DNA of 64,000 nucleotides, from positions 2,728,001-2,792,000 of the forward strand of contig NZ_CP053661.1 in assembly GCF_013177315.1 (NCBI RefSeq). Reading direction: 5' to 3'. The stretch's first letter is position 1. Each line of letters opens with the position of its first letter. The notes under the pieces are model-generated. The model was given only the letters and a program-made list of their open reading frames with translations. It made no database searches and was not told the DNA's origin. Shown here piece by piece: positions 16,178-25,336 of this stretch. The stretch is from Thermoleptolyngbya sichuanensis A183. Lineage in GTDB: Bacteria; Cyanobacteriota; Cyanobacteriia; Elainellales; Elainellaceae. Made by a program: the position numbers and the translations under genes.

Positions 16178-17827
16178 ATGGCTAAACCACGAATTTTGAT
16201 TGTTGGCGGCGTTGCCGGAGGGGCCTCTTGTGCGGCGCGGGCACGGCGGCTATCAGAAGCCGCAGAGATTATCATCTTCGATCGCGGTCAATTTGTTTCC
16301 TTTGCCAACTGTGGTTTACCTTACTATGTCGGCAGTGTGATTGCTGATGAAAAAAAGCTGTTGGTTGCCAATTCAGACTTATTTAAGCAACGGTTTAACA
16401 TCGAAGTGCGGCTACAGCACGAAGTGACCGCGATTGATCGTGCTGCCCAAACTCTGACGGTCAAAAACCTGCAAACCGGAGAGTTGAAACAAGAACCCTA
16501 TGATGCTCTCGTGTTATCTCCTGGTGCTGCCCCAATCCGTCCGCCCCTGCCAGGAATAGAGCGACCCGGAATTTTTGCGCTGCGAACCATCCCCGATAGC
16601 CGTCGGATTCGAGAATGGATTGACACGCATCAGGTGAAGCGGGCGGTGGTTGTGGGCGGTGGCTTTATTGGGCTGGAAATGGCAGAAAATTTGGTGCATC
16701 GTGGTATCGCTGTCACGCTAATAGAAAAGTTGCCCCAGGTGATGCCCCCCTTTGATCCAGAGATGATGACCCCGGTTCATGTTCACCTCCGAGATCAAGG
16801 CCTACAGCTCTGCTTAAACGATGGCGTTCAAGGCTTTACAGTTGGCTCAGAAGATAACTTGCTGGTTCAAACAGACTCCGGCGAGCAGCATCCTGCCGAC
16901 ATGGTGATTTTGGCAATCGGGGTGCGCCCGGAGAATACGTTAGCCAAAGAGGCAGGGCTGAAACTGGGCGATCGCGGCGGCATCCGGGTCAATGCAGCCA
17001 TGCAAACCAGTGACCCTCATATTTGGGCAGTGGGGGATGCTGTAGAAGTGCAGGATTTTGTCACGCAAGAGTGGACTCTGATTCCCCTGGCTGGGCCTGC
17101 CAATCGTCAAGGACGGATCGCAGCCGAAACCATTTTGGGGCGAGACTCACAATTTCGCGGCGTACAGGGAACCTCGGTTTGCGGCATTTTTGGCATGACG
17201 GTGGCATGTACTGGGGCCAGTGAAAAAACGCTCCGACGGGTAGGCATGGACTACCGCAAGGTTTATCTGCATCCTGGTCATCATGCAGGCTATTTTCCTG
17301 GGGCCCAGCCAATCGACATTAAGCTTTTATATGCTCCAGCCGATGGTCGAATTCTGGGAGCGCAGGCTGTTGGCCGAGAGGGAACCGAGAAGCGAGTTGA
17401 TGTGCTGGCTATGGCGATTCAGGCCGGAATGACTGTGTTCGACTTGGAAGAAGCAGAACTATGTTACGCACCGCAATTTGGAGCGGCCAAAGATCCGGTG
17501 AACATGGCGGGGATGATTGCAGCGAATGCGCTGCGCGGCGATGCACCCATTGTGTACTGGGAAGACCTTGACTTGGCGCAAGTGAATTTGGTGGATGTGC
17601 GTGAGGAGTCTGAGTTTGAACGGGGACATGTTGCTGGGGCAATCAACGTTCCCTTATCGCAACTGCGGCAGCGGATGGGAGATCTGCCGGGCGATCGCCC
17701 GCTTTGGATCTACTGCCAGGTGGGACAGCGCGGCTATTTCGCCACCCGAACCCTGCGGCAATCTGGGTTTGATGCCTATAATCTCACAGGTGGCTTCAAG
17801 ACCTATGAAGCCTCAACAGGAGCTTGA
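16178..17827 (+). CDS. CoA-disulfide reductase fused to rhodanese (CoADR-RHD)
   Basis: This 549-residue protein begins with an FAD-binding Rossmann motif (ILIVGGVAGGASCAARARR). It has the active-site Cys45 in SFANCGLPYYVG, an NAD(P)H-binding GGGFIGLEMAE near 162 and FAD motif WAVGDAVEV near 283. A C-terminal rhodanese domain (about 455-545) carries the catalytic Cys about 513 in YCQVGQRGY. CoADR-RHD enzymes reduce CoA disulfides or CoA persulfide with NAD(P)H and are linked to sulfur and persulfide handling. This fits the sulfide genes 15-20 kb downstream. Its 3' end overlaps the convergent cation exporter gene by 25 bases. Confidence 0.92.
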   Translation: MAKPRILIVGGVAGGASCAARARRLSEAAEIIIFDRGQFVSFANCGLPYYVGSVIADEKKLLVANSDLFKQRFNIEVRLQHEVTAIDRAAQTLTVKNLQTGELKQEPYDALVLSPGAAPIRPPLPGIERPGIFALRTIPDSRRIREWIDTHQVKRAVVVGGGFIGLEMAENLVHRGIAVTLIEKLPQVMPPFDPEMMTPVHVHLRDQGLQLCLNDGVQGFTVGSEDNLLVQTDSGEQHPADMVILAIGVRPENTLAKEAGLKLGDRGGIRVNAAMQTSDPHIWAVGDAVEVQDFVTQEWTLIPLAGPANRQGRIAAETILGRDSQFRGVQGTSVCGIFGMTVACTGASEKTLRRVGMDYRKVYLHPGHHAGYFPGAQPIDIKLLYAPADGRILGAQAVGREGTEKRVDVLAMAIQAGMTVFDLEEAELCYAPQFGAAKDPVNMAGMIAANALRGDAPIVYWEDLDLAQVNLVDVREESEFERGHVAGAINVPLSQLRQRMGDLPGDRPLWIYCQVGQRGYFATRTLRQSGFDAYNLTGGFKTYEASTGA

Positions 17828-18405
17828 TCGCGCAAAATAGCGATGCCGCCCCGCAGGACAATCGCCGCGACGATCAGCCCTATAACCAAATCGGGCAACC
17901 GCGATCCAGTCATGCTGACCAAGAAACCCGCCGCGATTACGCCCAAATTGGCAATCACATCATTCTTGGAGAAGATCCAGCTTGCCCGCATGTGAACTTC
18001 TCCCTGACGATGTTTGGCAATCAGCAGCAGGCAAGCCACGTTTGCAGCCAGAGCCAATAGCCCAATGCCCACCATCCAAGTCGGCTCAGGGTCGCTGCCA
18101 AGGGCAAACCGCCGCACCACGTCTGCTAAAACTAACAGCGCCAATCCTATTTGAAACAGACCGCTTAAGCCAGCGGCTCTTTTTTTGGCTGCGGGCGATC
18201 GCCCCACAGCATACAGGGCAATACTGTAGACTGTTGCATCAGCAAACATATCGAGGGAGTCTGCCACCAAAGCGGTTGAACCTGCCAGCAGCCCCGTCAC
18301 AAGCTCCAGCGCAAACATCAAGGCATTAACCGCCAGCAGCCAGCCCAGCGTCTTGCGCTGCGCCGCATTTGCCGCCTTAACATCACCACATCCGCAATCA
18401 GACAT
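17803..18405 (-). CDS. Cation diffusion facilitator-type transporter
   Basis: This 200-residue membrane protein has the cation efflux fold without the C-terminal cytoplasmic domain. N-terminal MSDCGCGD is a possible metal-binding tip. The first helix has LLAVNALMFALELVTG, followed by ADSLDMFADATVY, where the Asp residues match the zinc-type transport site, and IFSKNDVIANLGVI gives the second site on helix V. It would export Zn(II), Fe(II) or a similar ion from the cytoplasm. Metal choice cannot be read with certainty. The gene converges on the CoADR-RHD gene. Confidence 0.85.
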   Translation of the reverse strand: MSDCGCGDVKAANAAQRKTLGWLLAVNALMFALELVTGLLAGSTALVADSLDMFADATVYSIALYAVGRSPAAKKRAAGLSGLFQIGLALLVLADVVRRFALGSDPEPTWMVGIGLLALAANVACLLLIAKHRQGEVHMRASWIFSKNDVIANLGVIAAGFLVSMTGSRLPDLVIGLIVAAIVLRGGIAILRDQAPVEAS

Positions 18406-18512
18406 CGCGCTCCTGAATGTAAAGTGGTCGGCTCTGAAAACAGGTTACTGAAACCTCAGCAGTGAATCTAGGCAGTATCTTAAACTTTCTAGGCAGTTGA
18501 TTGCCTTGAGTC

Positions 18513-18876
18513 GATCCCCCTAAATCCCCCTTAACAAGGGGGACTTCCGGAGTGGTTCGGCTCGGTTCCCCCTTTTTTGTCGATCCCCCTAAATCCCCCT
18601 TAACAAGGGGGACTTCCGGAGTGGTTCGGCTCGGTTCCCCCTTTTTTTCAATCCCCCTAAATCCCCCTTAACAAGGGGGACTTCCGGAGTGGTTCGGCTC
18701 GGTTCCCCCTTTTTTTCAATCCCCCTAAATCCCCCTTAACAAGGGGGACTTCCGGAGTGGTTCGGCTCGGTTCCCCCTTTTTTGTTGATCCCCCTAAATC
18801 CCCCTTAACAAGGGGGACTTCCGGAGTGGTTCGGCTCGGTTCCCCCCTTAACAAGGGGGGCTAAGGGGGGATCGAA
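18513..18876. repeat. Five-unit tandem repeat of a dispersed cyanobacterial palindrome
   Basis: Units of 68-69 bases begin at 18513, 18582, 18650, 18718 and 18787. Each carries the hairpin CCCCCTTAACAAGGGGG and the segment CTTCCGGAGTGGTTCGGCTC. The array ends with an inverted half unit (CTAAGGGGGGATCG). The units are almost identical, differing mainly at the spacer bases before each GATC. There is no spacer diversity, so this is not a CRISPR array. It fills most of the gene-free space 18406-18914. Confidence 0.95.
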
Positions 18877-18914
18877 GGGTTTTAGAACATGCCCTAGATC
18901 CAAATCCATTGGTG

Positions 18915-19496
18915 TTAGAGCCTTAAGTACGATAAACGGAAAATCCATTCTAGAAGCACCGTTCGACACTGTAGACAGTTAATCACGCTCAGCAATTGAT
19001 GGATGCCCGATGGAGTGATGGAATAGGCGGCTGAGATCAATTCCTTGGCAGGTTCGGTAGCGCTGTGGAGGTGGGCAACAAAGCCGTAGAGTTTTTGGTT
19101 CGAGAAAGAGCTATTGACGGCCCATCCAATGGAGTTTAGGGCGATTAGCCGATCGATCGAAGCGGCATCAATGCCAAGTTCTCGTTGCAGGATGGCGATC
19201 GCCGCCTGTTCTGGGCTGGTTCCCACGGGCACTCGTCCGCCTGGGAGATCTAACGTGACCGACCCAACGCCGGGACGATAGCTGGGAGACGGAAAGAGAA
19301 TTTGTTCGTTCTGAATCGGCAGCACAATAACCGAATCCGCTTTCTCAATTCGCCAATACTCGAGTACGTTTCCACGATGATCTTGAAGATGTTCACCGAT
19401 CACGGTCAGCCAGTGCGAATGCATCTCCAGAAACCGATCCTGCACCGTCCAAGCTTGTTCAACCCAGAATTGTTCCGCGTCAAAGGATGGAGTCAT
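18915..19496 (-). CDS. Nudix-fold protein with a degenerate Nudix box
   Basis: This 193-residue protein has the general Nudix layout (YWRIEKADSVIVLPIQ, then LDLPGGRVPVGTSPEQAAI). In the Nudix box GX5EX7REUXEEXGU, the first Glu is Thr, the RE pair is Ala-Ile, and only one Glu (in LQRELGI) remains. The metal-binding glutamates needed for pyrophosphate hydrolysis are mostly absent, so it may have another activity or act as a binder. Similarity to ADP-ribose pyrophosphatase-type proteins is only general. Confidence 0.7.
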   Translation of the reverse strand: MTPSFDAEQFWVEQAWTVQDRFLEMHSHWLTVIGEHLQDHRGNVLEYWRIEKADSVIVLPIQNEQILFPSPSYRPGVGSVTLDLPGGRVPVGTSPEQAAIAILQRELGIDAASIDRLIALNSIGWAVNSSFSNQKLYGFVAHLHSATEPAKELISAAYSITPSGIHQLLSVINCLQCRTVLLEWIFRLSYLRL

Positions 19497-19620
19497 GATT
19501 GATTTAATGTTTGAGATTGGCGATCGCTCTAAAAATCAATAGCTCCCCCTATCGAATTACCTAACGAGTTATCCAACGAATTACCCAACTACCAGGCAAC
19601 CCCTACTAAACCTTACCGCA

Positions 19621-20458
19621 TCAAACTGCTTCAATCGGTTTCCCAAAGATTCTGTCGGTAAATTTCACATACCAGGCAGCCGCCTGCACTTGAATAATGT
19701 ACGCCATTGAAATGATTAGCGCAATTTCTGAACCCTCCTTGCCAAAAGCCGTCATTGCGATCGCCAAGGCAATCGATAGGTTCCGCATGACAGTTCCATA
19801 AACTAGTGCGATCGCATCATCCCGATTAAAAAACAGCTTGCCCACGATCGTACTCAGCAGAAAGTTTCCACTATACACAATTGCCAACGGCAGGAGCAGG
19901 GACACCAGCATCCAAGGATTTGCCACAATTCCCTTCGCACGCAATGCCATCGCAACAAATACTACCCCCAATACGCCCAAGGTCGAGAAGGCAGGAAACT
20001 TCTGCTTCAGGTTTTTATTGTACTTATTCTGTCCAACAGTTGTTATCAGGATGCGCTGAGTGACAATGCCCAAAACTAAGGGCAAGAACACAATCACCAA
20101 GATTTGTTGGAACACGCTTGCCAAAGGAATCTCCACCACAGTTCCCATCAACCACTGGGCATAAAATGGAGTAATGATCGATCCAGCAATTAAGCCGACA
20201 ACGGTCATTTTGATCGCTGCACTCACATTTCCTTTCGCAAACCCTGTCCAGGAAATCGTCATGCCGCTGGTCGGCAGCAGAGCCGACAAGAGAAGTCCTA
20301 GCGCAATCAGCGGCTGATCATGGAAAAACCATTGTCCTACAAAATAATCAAAAAAAGGAATCACTGCAAAGTTAATCAACTGAGTGACAATTTGCACCCT
20401 ATAGTCACCACCTGAAAAAACCTCCTTCACCTGCAAGTTGATCATCATGGGATAAACC
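19621..20458 (-). pseudogene. Arsenic-resistance/BASS-family transporter, C-terminal part (split by IS)
   Basis: These 275 residues begin MMINLQVKEVFSGGDYR and contain ALLPTSGMTISWTGFAKGN and YGTVMRNLSIALAIAM, typical of the bile acid:sodium symporter/ACR3 superfamily, here probably an arsenite or similar anion exporter. The first 49 residues are coded at 22860-23005 on the far side of a nested IS. Joining FLMVYP to MMINLQ across one copy of the 9-base target duplication restores a 324-residue frame. As it stands the gene is disrupted. The C-terminal part might be expressed from an IS promoter, which cannot be shown. Confidence 0.88.
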
Positions 20459-20507
20459 CAGAAGTGTTGAAAGATAGCTCAACATACAAAAAATAGGGGC
20501 AGAATAT

Positions 20508-21796
20508 CTGCTTGACTGACAAAACAGGTTAAAGCTGGAACGAAAGCCATGCGGGAAGCAGAGCATGATTTAGGCTGAGAAGTAACCACACAAACCAGTC
20601 AAATCAATGTCACCGACTTCCCGTCTTTATGATGCGTTGAATGATTTTCTGCGTCAATGCGACATGCAGTGGCAGGATGCTCGCCATCTGCAAACACTGT
20701 GCTGGATGATCATTGGCATGATTGGAAGCCAAAACGTTCATCTCAATGGATTTGGGGTGTATGTGAGGAGTCGCGCTCAAATGGCTCAATCCCACCAACG
20801 CCGGTTTCGCCGCTGGTTGTCGAATCGGCGGATCAATGTCGCGTCCGCTCATCATGCGCTGATTGGGCAGGCTCTGTCCAACTGGCAGACCCAACGACTC
20901 TACTTAAGCCTCGATACAACGGTCGTATGGAATTGTTTCTGCATCGTCTGGGTCGCAGTGGTGTACCGAGGAAGAACGGTTCCGGTCGCTTGGAAAGTGG
21001 TGGCGCAATCAAGCAGCACCGTCAGGTTGTGGACGATTCAACGGGTACTGCGGCAAGCGCAACGGCTGATGCCCGAGGGTGTCGCGATTGTCCTTTTGGC
21101 AGACCGAGGGTTTGCCGATGGCAAGTTGATGAAATACCTCCGGGAGAATCTGGGTTGGCATTTCCGCATCCGCATCAAACGCTCCTTCCAATTTCAGCAC
21201 CAAGGGCAGTGGCGCCAGGTATCGTCGGTTCAATTGCAACCAGGACAAGCTTACTTTACGCCTGCAGTGTCGGTGGGTAGAACAAAGCCCTACGACAATG
21301 TTTACCTTGCCTTTGCCCACGACAAACTCAGCAGCGAGAATTGGACAATTGTGAGTGATGAGCCGACGAACTTGCAGACGTTTGCCCAATATCGACTGAG
21401 ATTTCAGGTGGAGGAGTCGTTTTTGGATTTGAAGTCCAACGGGTTTAATCTCGAAGCCTCCAGACTCAGAGACAAGGTTGCCCTTTCCCAGTTGTGTGGG
21501 GTAATCGCCTTGACGATGCTGTTCTTAGTTCTCCAAGGGGTGCAAGTGGTCGCATCCGGCAAGCGTCGCCAAGTCGATGCTCACTGGAAGCGCGGCATGA
21601 GTTATCTCAAGCTGGGCTGGAATTGGATTCGGCTGGCTATCACTCACCAGTGGAAGATTCACGTTTATCAGTTCCTCTCCTGTTCACCTGACCCTCAACC
21701 TGCCATCGCATCAAGGCGACAACACGATGACTCCCTAAAGCGTGAATTCACTGTCCTCAGCCGTATTCCAGCTTCTTAGTTTTGTCAGTCAAGCAG
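20508..21796 (+). mobile_element. Second IS4-family-type element nested in IS copy 2
   Basis: The terminal repeats are CTGCTTGACTGACAAAA (20508-20524) and its complement (21780-21796). The 10-base target duplication GGCAGAATAT is seen at 20498-20507 and 21797-21806. It encodes a single 390-residue transposase. It is younger than the IS that contains it. Confidence 0.93.
20607..21779 (+). CDS. DDE transposase of the nested IS
   Basis: The protein has 390 residues. Likely catalytic residues are Asp in LYLSLDTTVVWN, Asp in IVLLADRGFADG and Glu in YRLRFQVEESFLDLKS, which also matches the IS4 Y-R-E-K signature. It is unrelated in detail to the transposase of the surrounding IS. The frame is intact. 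Confidence 0.92.
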   Translation: MSPTSRLYDALNDFLRQCDMQWQDARHLQTLCWMIIGMIGSQNVHLNGFGVYVRSRAQMAQSHQRRFRRWLSNRRINVASAHHALIGQALSNWQTQRLYLSLDTTVVWNCFCIVWVAVVYRGRTVPVAWKVVAQSSSTVRLWTIQRVLRQAQRLMPEGVAIVLLADRGFADGKLMKYLRENLGWHFRIRIKRSFQFQHQGQWRQVSSVQLQPGQAYFTPAVSVGRTKPYDNVYLAFAHDKLSSENWTIVSDEPTNLQTFAQYRLRFQVEESFLDLKSNGFNLEASRLRDKVALSQLCGVIALTMLFLVLQGVQVVASGKRRQVDAHWKRGMSYLKLGWNWIRLAITHQWKIHVYQFLSCSPDPQPAIASRRQHDDSLKREFTVLSRIPAS

Positions 21797-21835
21797 GGCA
21801 GAATATTGTATTCTAGCCCCCAGCAAACAAAAACA

Positions 21836-22819
21836 ATGTTTAAGATGCTAGTGTCATTTCCTGCGCTTGTCAAACCGATACTCAAGCAGTTGTGCCCACA
21901 TAACTATCCTGTTTTGAACTCTCGCTTATTCTTTGAAATCTGGTTGACCTTCGTTTTAGACCAGGGTTTAACGAGCATGAGAAGCCTGTTTTATCGTCTC
22001 AACAAAGCAGGAATCAAGGTTGATATTTCCACCTTTTCTAAAGCCTGCAAGACTCGACAGGATGAACACTTTTGTCGCATCTACGCTGAGCTCATAAGAC
22101 AGCTAAAACAAAAAAATCCAGCGACAGCACAGATGCTGTTTTCCATTGATTCAACGGTCATCACATTGACAAGCAAGTTGTTCTGGATGCAAGGCTATCA
22201 TCAAGTCAAATTGCTTAATGGAGTCAACTTAACGCAAGGTAATCCCAGTGAATGCCTGATTCATTTTGGTCAAGGACATGACGCAAAATTTGCTGACAGA
22301 GTGACAGGAATGATTCCTGAAGATGCCATCGGCGTCATGGATAGAGGCTTTGCCAGTTGGGATTTCCTTGACCAATTAAGCCAGGATCAGACTCGCTTTG
22401 TTGTCCGCCTTAAGAACACGATGAAGACCGAGTTTGAGCATGAGCGATATCGAGTGGTTTGGTTTTGTGACTTAGAGAGCCAAACGGAGTTTCGGCTGGC
22501 GACCAATGTAGAACTGATGACGAATGAAGAGATTAGTGAAGTCTATCGCCATCGGTGGCAGATAGAAGTGCTGTGGAAGTTTCTAAAGATGCACTTGAAG
22601 CTAGATAAACTAATCTCTAAGAGTGTCAATGGAGTCACCATTCAAATCTACATGGTGTTGATTGCCTATCTGATTCTGCAATTGATAGAAATTCCAGAGT
22701 TTTATGGTCATCAATTACTAGATAAGTTGCGCTATTTGCAACTTGAATTGAGTCGTCGTTGTTCGATTGTCCATTGGAGCTACGATCTGCTGCCAGAGAC
22801 ACTCGTAGGAGCTTCGTAG
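21836..22819 (+). CDS. IS4-family DDE transposase, copy 2
   Basis: This 327-residue protein is nearly identical to the one at 7442-8425. Signature YRHRWQIEVLWKFLK is present and the frame is intact. The nested IS has replaced the sequence upstream of its start hairpin, so its native promoter may be lost. Confidence 0.95.
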   Translation: MFKMLVSFPALVKPILKQLCPHNYPVLNSRLFFEIWLTFVLDQGLTSMRSLFYRLNKAGIKVDISTFSKACKTRQDEHFCRIYAELIRQLKQKNPATAQMLFSIDSTVITLTSKLFWMQGYHQVKLLNGVNLTQGNPSECLIHFGQGHDAKFADRVTGMIPEDAIGVMDRGFASWDFLDQLSQDQTRFVVRLKNTMKTEFEHERYRVVWFCDLESQTEFRLATNVELMTNEEISEVYRHRWQIEVLWKFLKMHLKLDKLISKSVNGVTIQIYMVLIAYLILQLIEIPEFYGHQLLDKLRYLQLELSRRCSIVHWSYDLLPETLVGAS

Positions 22820-22859
22820 GGTTGAATGTAAAGTTTTATGTCTCAATTCAACACTTCTG

Positions 22860-23005
22860 GGATAAACCATGAGGAAGGTTAGAGGAATAATGGCTGCTTT
22901 TAGGAAACGAGGGTCAACAATCACGCCAAAGAGAATGCCTGCGATCATTGCAGAGGGAATTGACCAAACAAGCTGCTGCTGAATGAGAGAAAGAAGTTTC
23001 CACAT
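22860..23005 (-). pseudogene. Arsenic-resistance/BASS-family transporter, N-terminal part
   Basis: The start codon is at 23005. The frame encodes about 49 residues (QLVWSIPSAMIAGILFG is the first membrane helix) up to FLMVYP, and then runs into the IS end. The remainder of the gene is at 19621-20458. A gene for a 61-residue membrane protein lies directly upstream on the same strand. Confidence 0.88.
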
Positions 23006-23099
23006 GAGCGTTTGTTGATGATTCGATATTGATGATTTGCTCGTTGAATCAAGCGTGAATTAAGTCACGGGTTTGAGTTGTGCTTTGTGGACGTTGAGT

Positions 23100-23285
23100 C
23101 TACTGCTGCGGGTCGCTGGGCGTGCAGAGAAGCCATTCGTTTGGCGCGAATGCCATCATCAGAGGCATCAAATAGCCCAGCAAGGGGTAGAACAAGCCCC
23201 CAATTACAATTAACGGGAAAAATCCCAACATAATCCATTGAGAACGCTTGCCTTTGGATTTTTTAGCTTTGGCTTGTATCGTCAT
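23100..23285 (-). CDS. Small membrane protein of the arsenic-type operon
   Basis: This 61-residue protein has a basic N-terminus (MTIQAKAKKSKGKR), one or two hydrophobic helices (IMLGFFPLIVIGGLFYPLLGYLM) and a short tail with a single Cys (LLCTPSDPQQ). I do not recognise the family. It lies 94 bases before the disrupted transporter gene on the same strand and behind a palindromic operator, so it was probably co-transcribed with it. Confidence 0.6.
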   Translation of the reverse strand: MTIQAKAKKSKGKRSQWIMLGFFPLIVIGGLFYPLLGYLMPLMMAFAPNEWLLCTPSDPQQ

Positions 23286-23318
23286 TGAAGTGCCTTCCGT
23301 CTCAACTCAACTAACTAT

Positions 23319-23334
23319 ATAACTAAATAGTTAT
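23319..23334 (-). promoter_or_regulatory. Palindromic operator upstream of the arsenic-type operon
   Basis: ATAACTAAATAGTTAT is a 7-2-7 palindrome located 34 bases before the start codon of the small membrane protein gene. Size and place fit an ArsR/SmtB-family site. No arsR gene lies beside it now; it may have been lost in the IS rearrangement. Confidence 0.55.
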
Positions 23335-23370
23335 CAAAAAGACAATAGGCAATTGTACTTGTACACTGAA

Positions 23371-24887
23371 CTTTAGTTTGGACTAACTGGCATCACAATA
23401 ATGCTCAACAGGATGCCATAAAGAATCTGCTCAACCGTTCATAACAGTTGAACTTAAGGAATTGGATACAATCCTGCTCGCAGTTAAGCTGCTGTTGCAA
23501 CCGGACTGTTCAGGGATTGTTCGGATGTCTTGCGTTTCGAGGCTCGTTTTTTGACCATCGGATAGCAGGGACGAGGAGTTGGCTTGTGCCCCTTGCCTCG
23601 TCCTGGCGATTTACCACGAGGTTTAGGCGCAGGAGCAGGGGTGCCAATCGCTGCCAAAATGCCTGCAAACGCTTGTGCGACCCGACCCGGAGTCAACGTT
23701 TCTTGCGGTGCCTGCCAGGGCAAGGGGTGGTCAGTACAGTCCTTTCGCGCTAACCACAACTGCCAACTGAGCAACGGCATCAGGCTGCTCCACTGTTCGG
23801 TTGCCGATACAGAACTGAACTGGGGATGTGTCCAATATAGCCTCTGCTTGGCAAAGCGATACCAGTGTTCAATGGCAAAGCGACGGAGGTAGTGCAACCA
23901 CAGGGTTTCTAACGGAGGCATCTGCTCACCCAGCCAAACTAACCACAAAGGAGCCAAGCGTCGCGTGCTGCTCTGTGTCTCCAGCACCTCCACGCGCAAC
24001 ACTTCCATTGCCCGTTTGGGGGATTTGCGGAAATGGTATGCACTCCAACGACTGACCCGCACTCGTCCCCAGTTGGGATCATCGACTTCAACGGTTTCGA
24101 CCGGGACACTCCAAGTGTCAGGGTCATTGAGTTTCATCTTATGTCCATGCTTGGCAGGTGCGCCTCGCCCTCGATACGCTGGGGGCGCGCCATAGACACA
24201 TCGATTGGATGTAACCCGCAGCAGCAAGTCTGCCTCAATCCCTGCCGTTTGGTTGACAAAACTGGCATTGCCGTACCCTCGGTCGTAGATCGCCAACGGA
24301 CGCACCGCTAACTGCCGAGTCACTTGTTTGAGTTGGAATGCCGCTTTACTGGCGGGTGTTTCAAAGCTGGTGATGCGCTCATGCCGCAATGGTAATGCCC
24401 AACTGCCCCTGTCTTCAGCAATCCAGGCTAAGGTACTGTAGTTTTGTCCGGCTATCGGGGCATGTCCTGTTCTGCCTGATAAGGTGCGGTCTTTCAAACG
24501 CCTGGCAGCAGGACGGTTCCACCGACTCGCATCACCTGCCAACAACGGTTGCTGCTGAGTCGGTATCTGCTGCACCAACAGCTTCAGCACCTTTGATCGG
24601 GGTAGGCGGCTATCGCGCAACGCTTCATAGGTGCTCGACCACTGGCGACGAAAGACAGGACTCTGCGATAGCCTCACAAACGACACGATGCACGCACTCA
24701 CTAACACGGCATCCATCAGATCAAACAGGGCATCTCTGGCGTTTCCCAAGCTGGCATACAACGTTTGGCGAAATTGCTGAAGTTCGTTGAAAATCATGGG
24801 GTCAATGTTGGTTGTACTTCATTGACCTTACGGCAGTCGGTGCTTCTCATTGACTGCCTTCCTCTTCACCATTAGTCCAAACTAAAG
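23371..24887 (-). mobile_element. 1517-bp insertion sequence, copy A (inverted)
   Basis: The ends are CTTTAGTTTGGACTAA (23371-23386) and its complement (24872-24887). It encodes one transposase on the minus strand. An apparently identical copy of equal length lies in opposite orientation at 25337-26853. It truncates the methyltransferase gene to its right. Confidence 0.93.
23484..24797 (-). CDS. DDE transposase (IS701-like), copy A
   Basis: The protein has 437 residues. Likely catalytic residues are Asp in LLAGDASRWNRP, Asp in LAIYDRGYGNASF and Glu in RRFAIEHWYRFAKQRL. The tail is rich in Lys, Arg and Pro. The family is close to IS701/IS4-like DDE transposases, but I cannot place it exactly. 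It is identical in sequence to the protein at 25427-26740. Confidence 0.9.
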   Translation of the reverse strand: MIFNELQQFRQTLYASLGNARDALFDLMDAVLVSACIVSFVRLSQSPVFRRQWSSTYEALRDSRLPRSKVLKLLVQQIPTQQQPLLAGDASRWNRPAARRLKDRTLSGRTGHAPIAGQNYSTLAWIAEDRGSWALPLRHERITSFETPASKAAFQLKQVTRQLAVRPLAIYDRGYGNASFVNQTAGIEADLLLRVTSNRCVYGAPPAYRGRGAPAKHGHKMKLNDPDTWSVPVETVEVDDPNWGRVRVSRWSAYHFRKSPKRAMEVLRVEVLETQSSTRRLAPLWLVWLGEQMPPLETLWLHYLRRFAIEHWYRFAKQRLYWTHPQFSSVSATEQWSSLMPLLSWQLWLARKDCTDHPLPWQAPQETLTPGRVAQAFAGILAAIGTPAPAPKPRGKSPGRGKGHKPTPRPCYPMVKKRASKRKTSEQSLNSPVATAA

Positions 24888-25303
24888 TGAGGCGTGTAGG
24901 CTTCCAAAACAAAGGCTCCACCCGTCACCAATCCTGCGACAGCAGCGCGGTGCAACGGAACCCGCACTTCGGGCGGTAGATGGGCAAAGATAGAGACAAT
25001 CCCTTGCCATTGGTTGGGATGAATCGTGTACTCTTTCAAATCAGCACAACAGATTTCGAGGCTAACCCCCCGCTCATCCGCTAATCGACGCGCCTTCTGC
25101 AAGCCAACGCTGGAAAAGTCAACCGCCGTGACCGAGTAGCCCTTCTCTGCCAGGAAGACTGCGTTTCGCCCTTCCCCTTCCGCCAAGCACAGAACCCATC
25201 CCAATGGAATGCGATCGACAACGCTGCTCAAAAAATCGTTGGCAGTTGTGCCATAGACATAATCCTCTACCTCGTAGCGCTTATCCCAGGGGTTCATGAT
25301 CAA
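24888..25303 (-). pseudogene. SAM-dependent methyltransferase, 3' end lost at IS
   Basis: The frame starts at 25303 with MIMNPWDKRYEVEDYVYGT and has the SAM-binding LCLAEGEGRNAVFLAEKGY and VTAVDFSSVGLQKARRLA motifs of a class I methyltransferase (tellurite/thiopurine-resistance-like group). It runs into the IS end after LEAYTPHF, losing about the last third. A promoter-like TTGACC lies just upstream next to the other IS copy. Confidence 0.8.
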
Positions 25304-25336
25304 CTGAGTCTTAACTAAATTAGGTCAACGCTTTCA

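Larger units (their letters stand above)
20459..22859 (+). mobile_element. IS4-family insertion sequence, copy 2 (itself interrupted)
   Basis: It has the same ends as the element at 7364-8465 (CAGAAGTGTTGAA at 20459 and its complement ending at 22859). It is flanked by the target duplication GGATAAACC (20450-20458 and 22860-22868). A different IS of 1.29 kb is inserted 49 bases from its left end, upstream of the transposase gene. Confidence 0.95.

Noticed and set aside
18513-18876. Regular 68-69 base repeats resembling a CRISPR array
   Set aside because: The whole unit repeats, with no unique spacers, and the unit is a palindrome of a dispersed cyanobacterial type.
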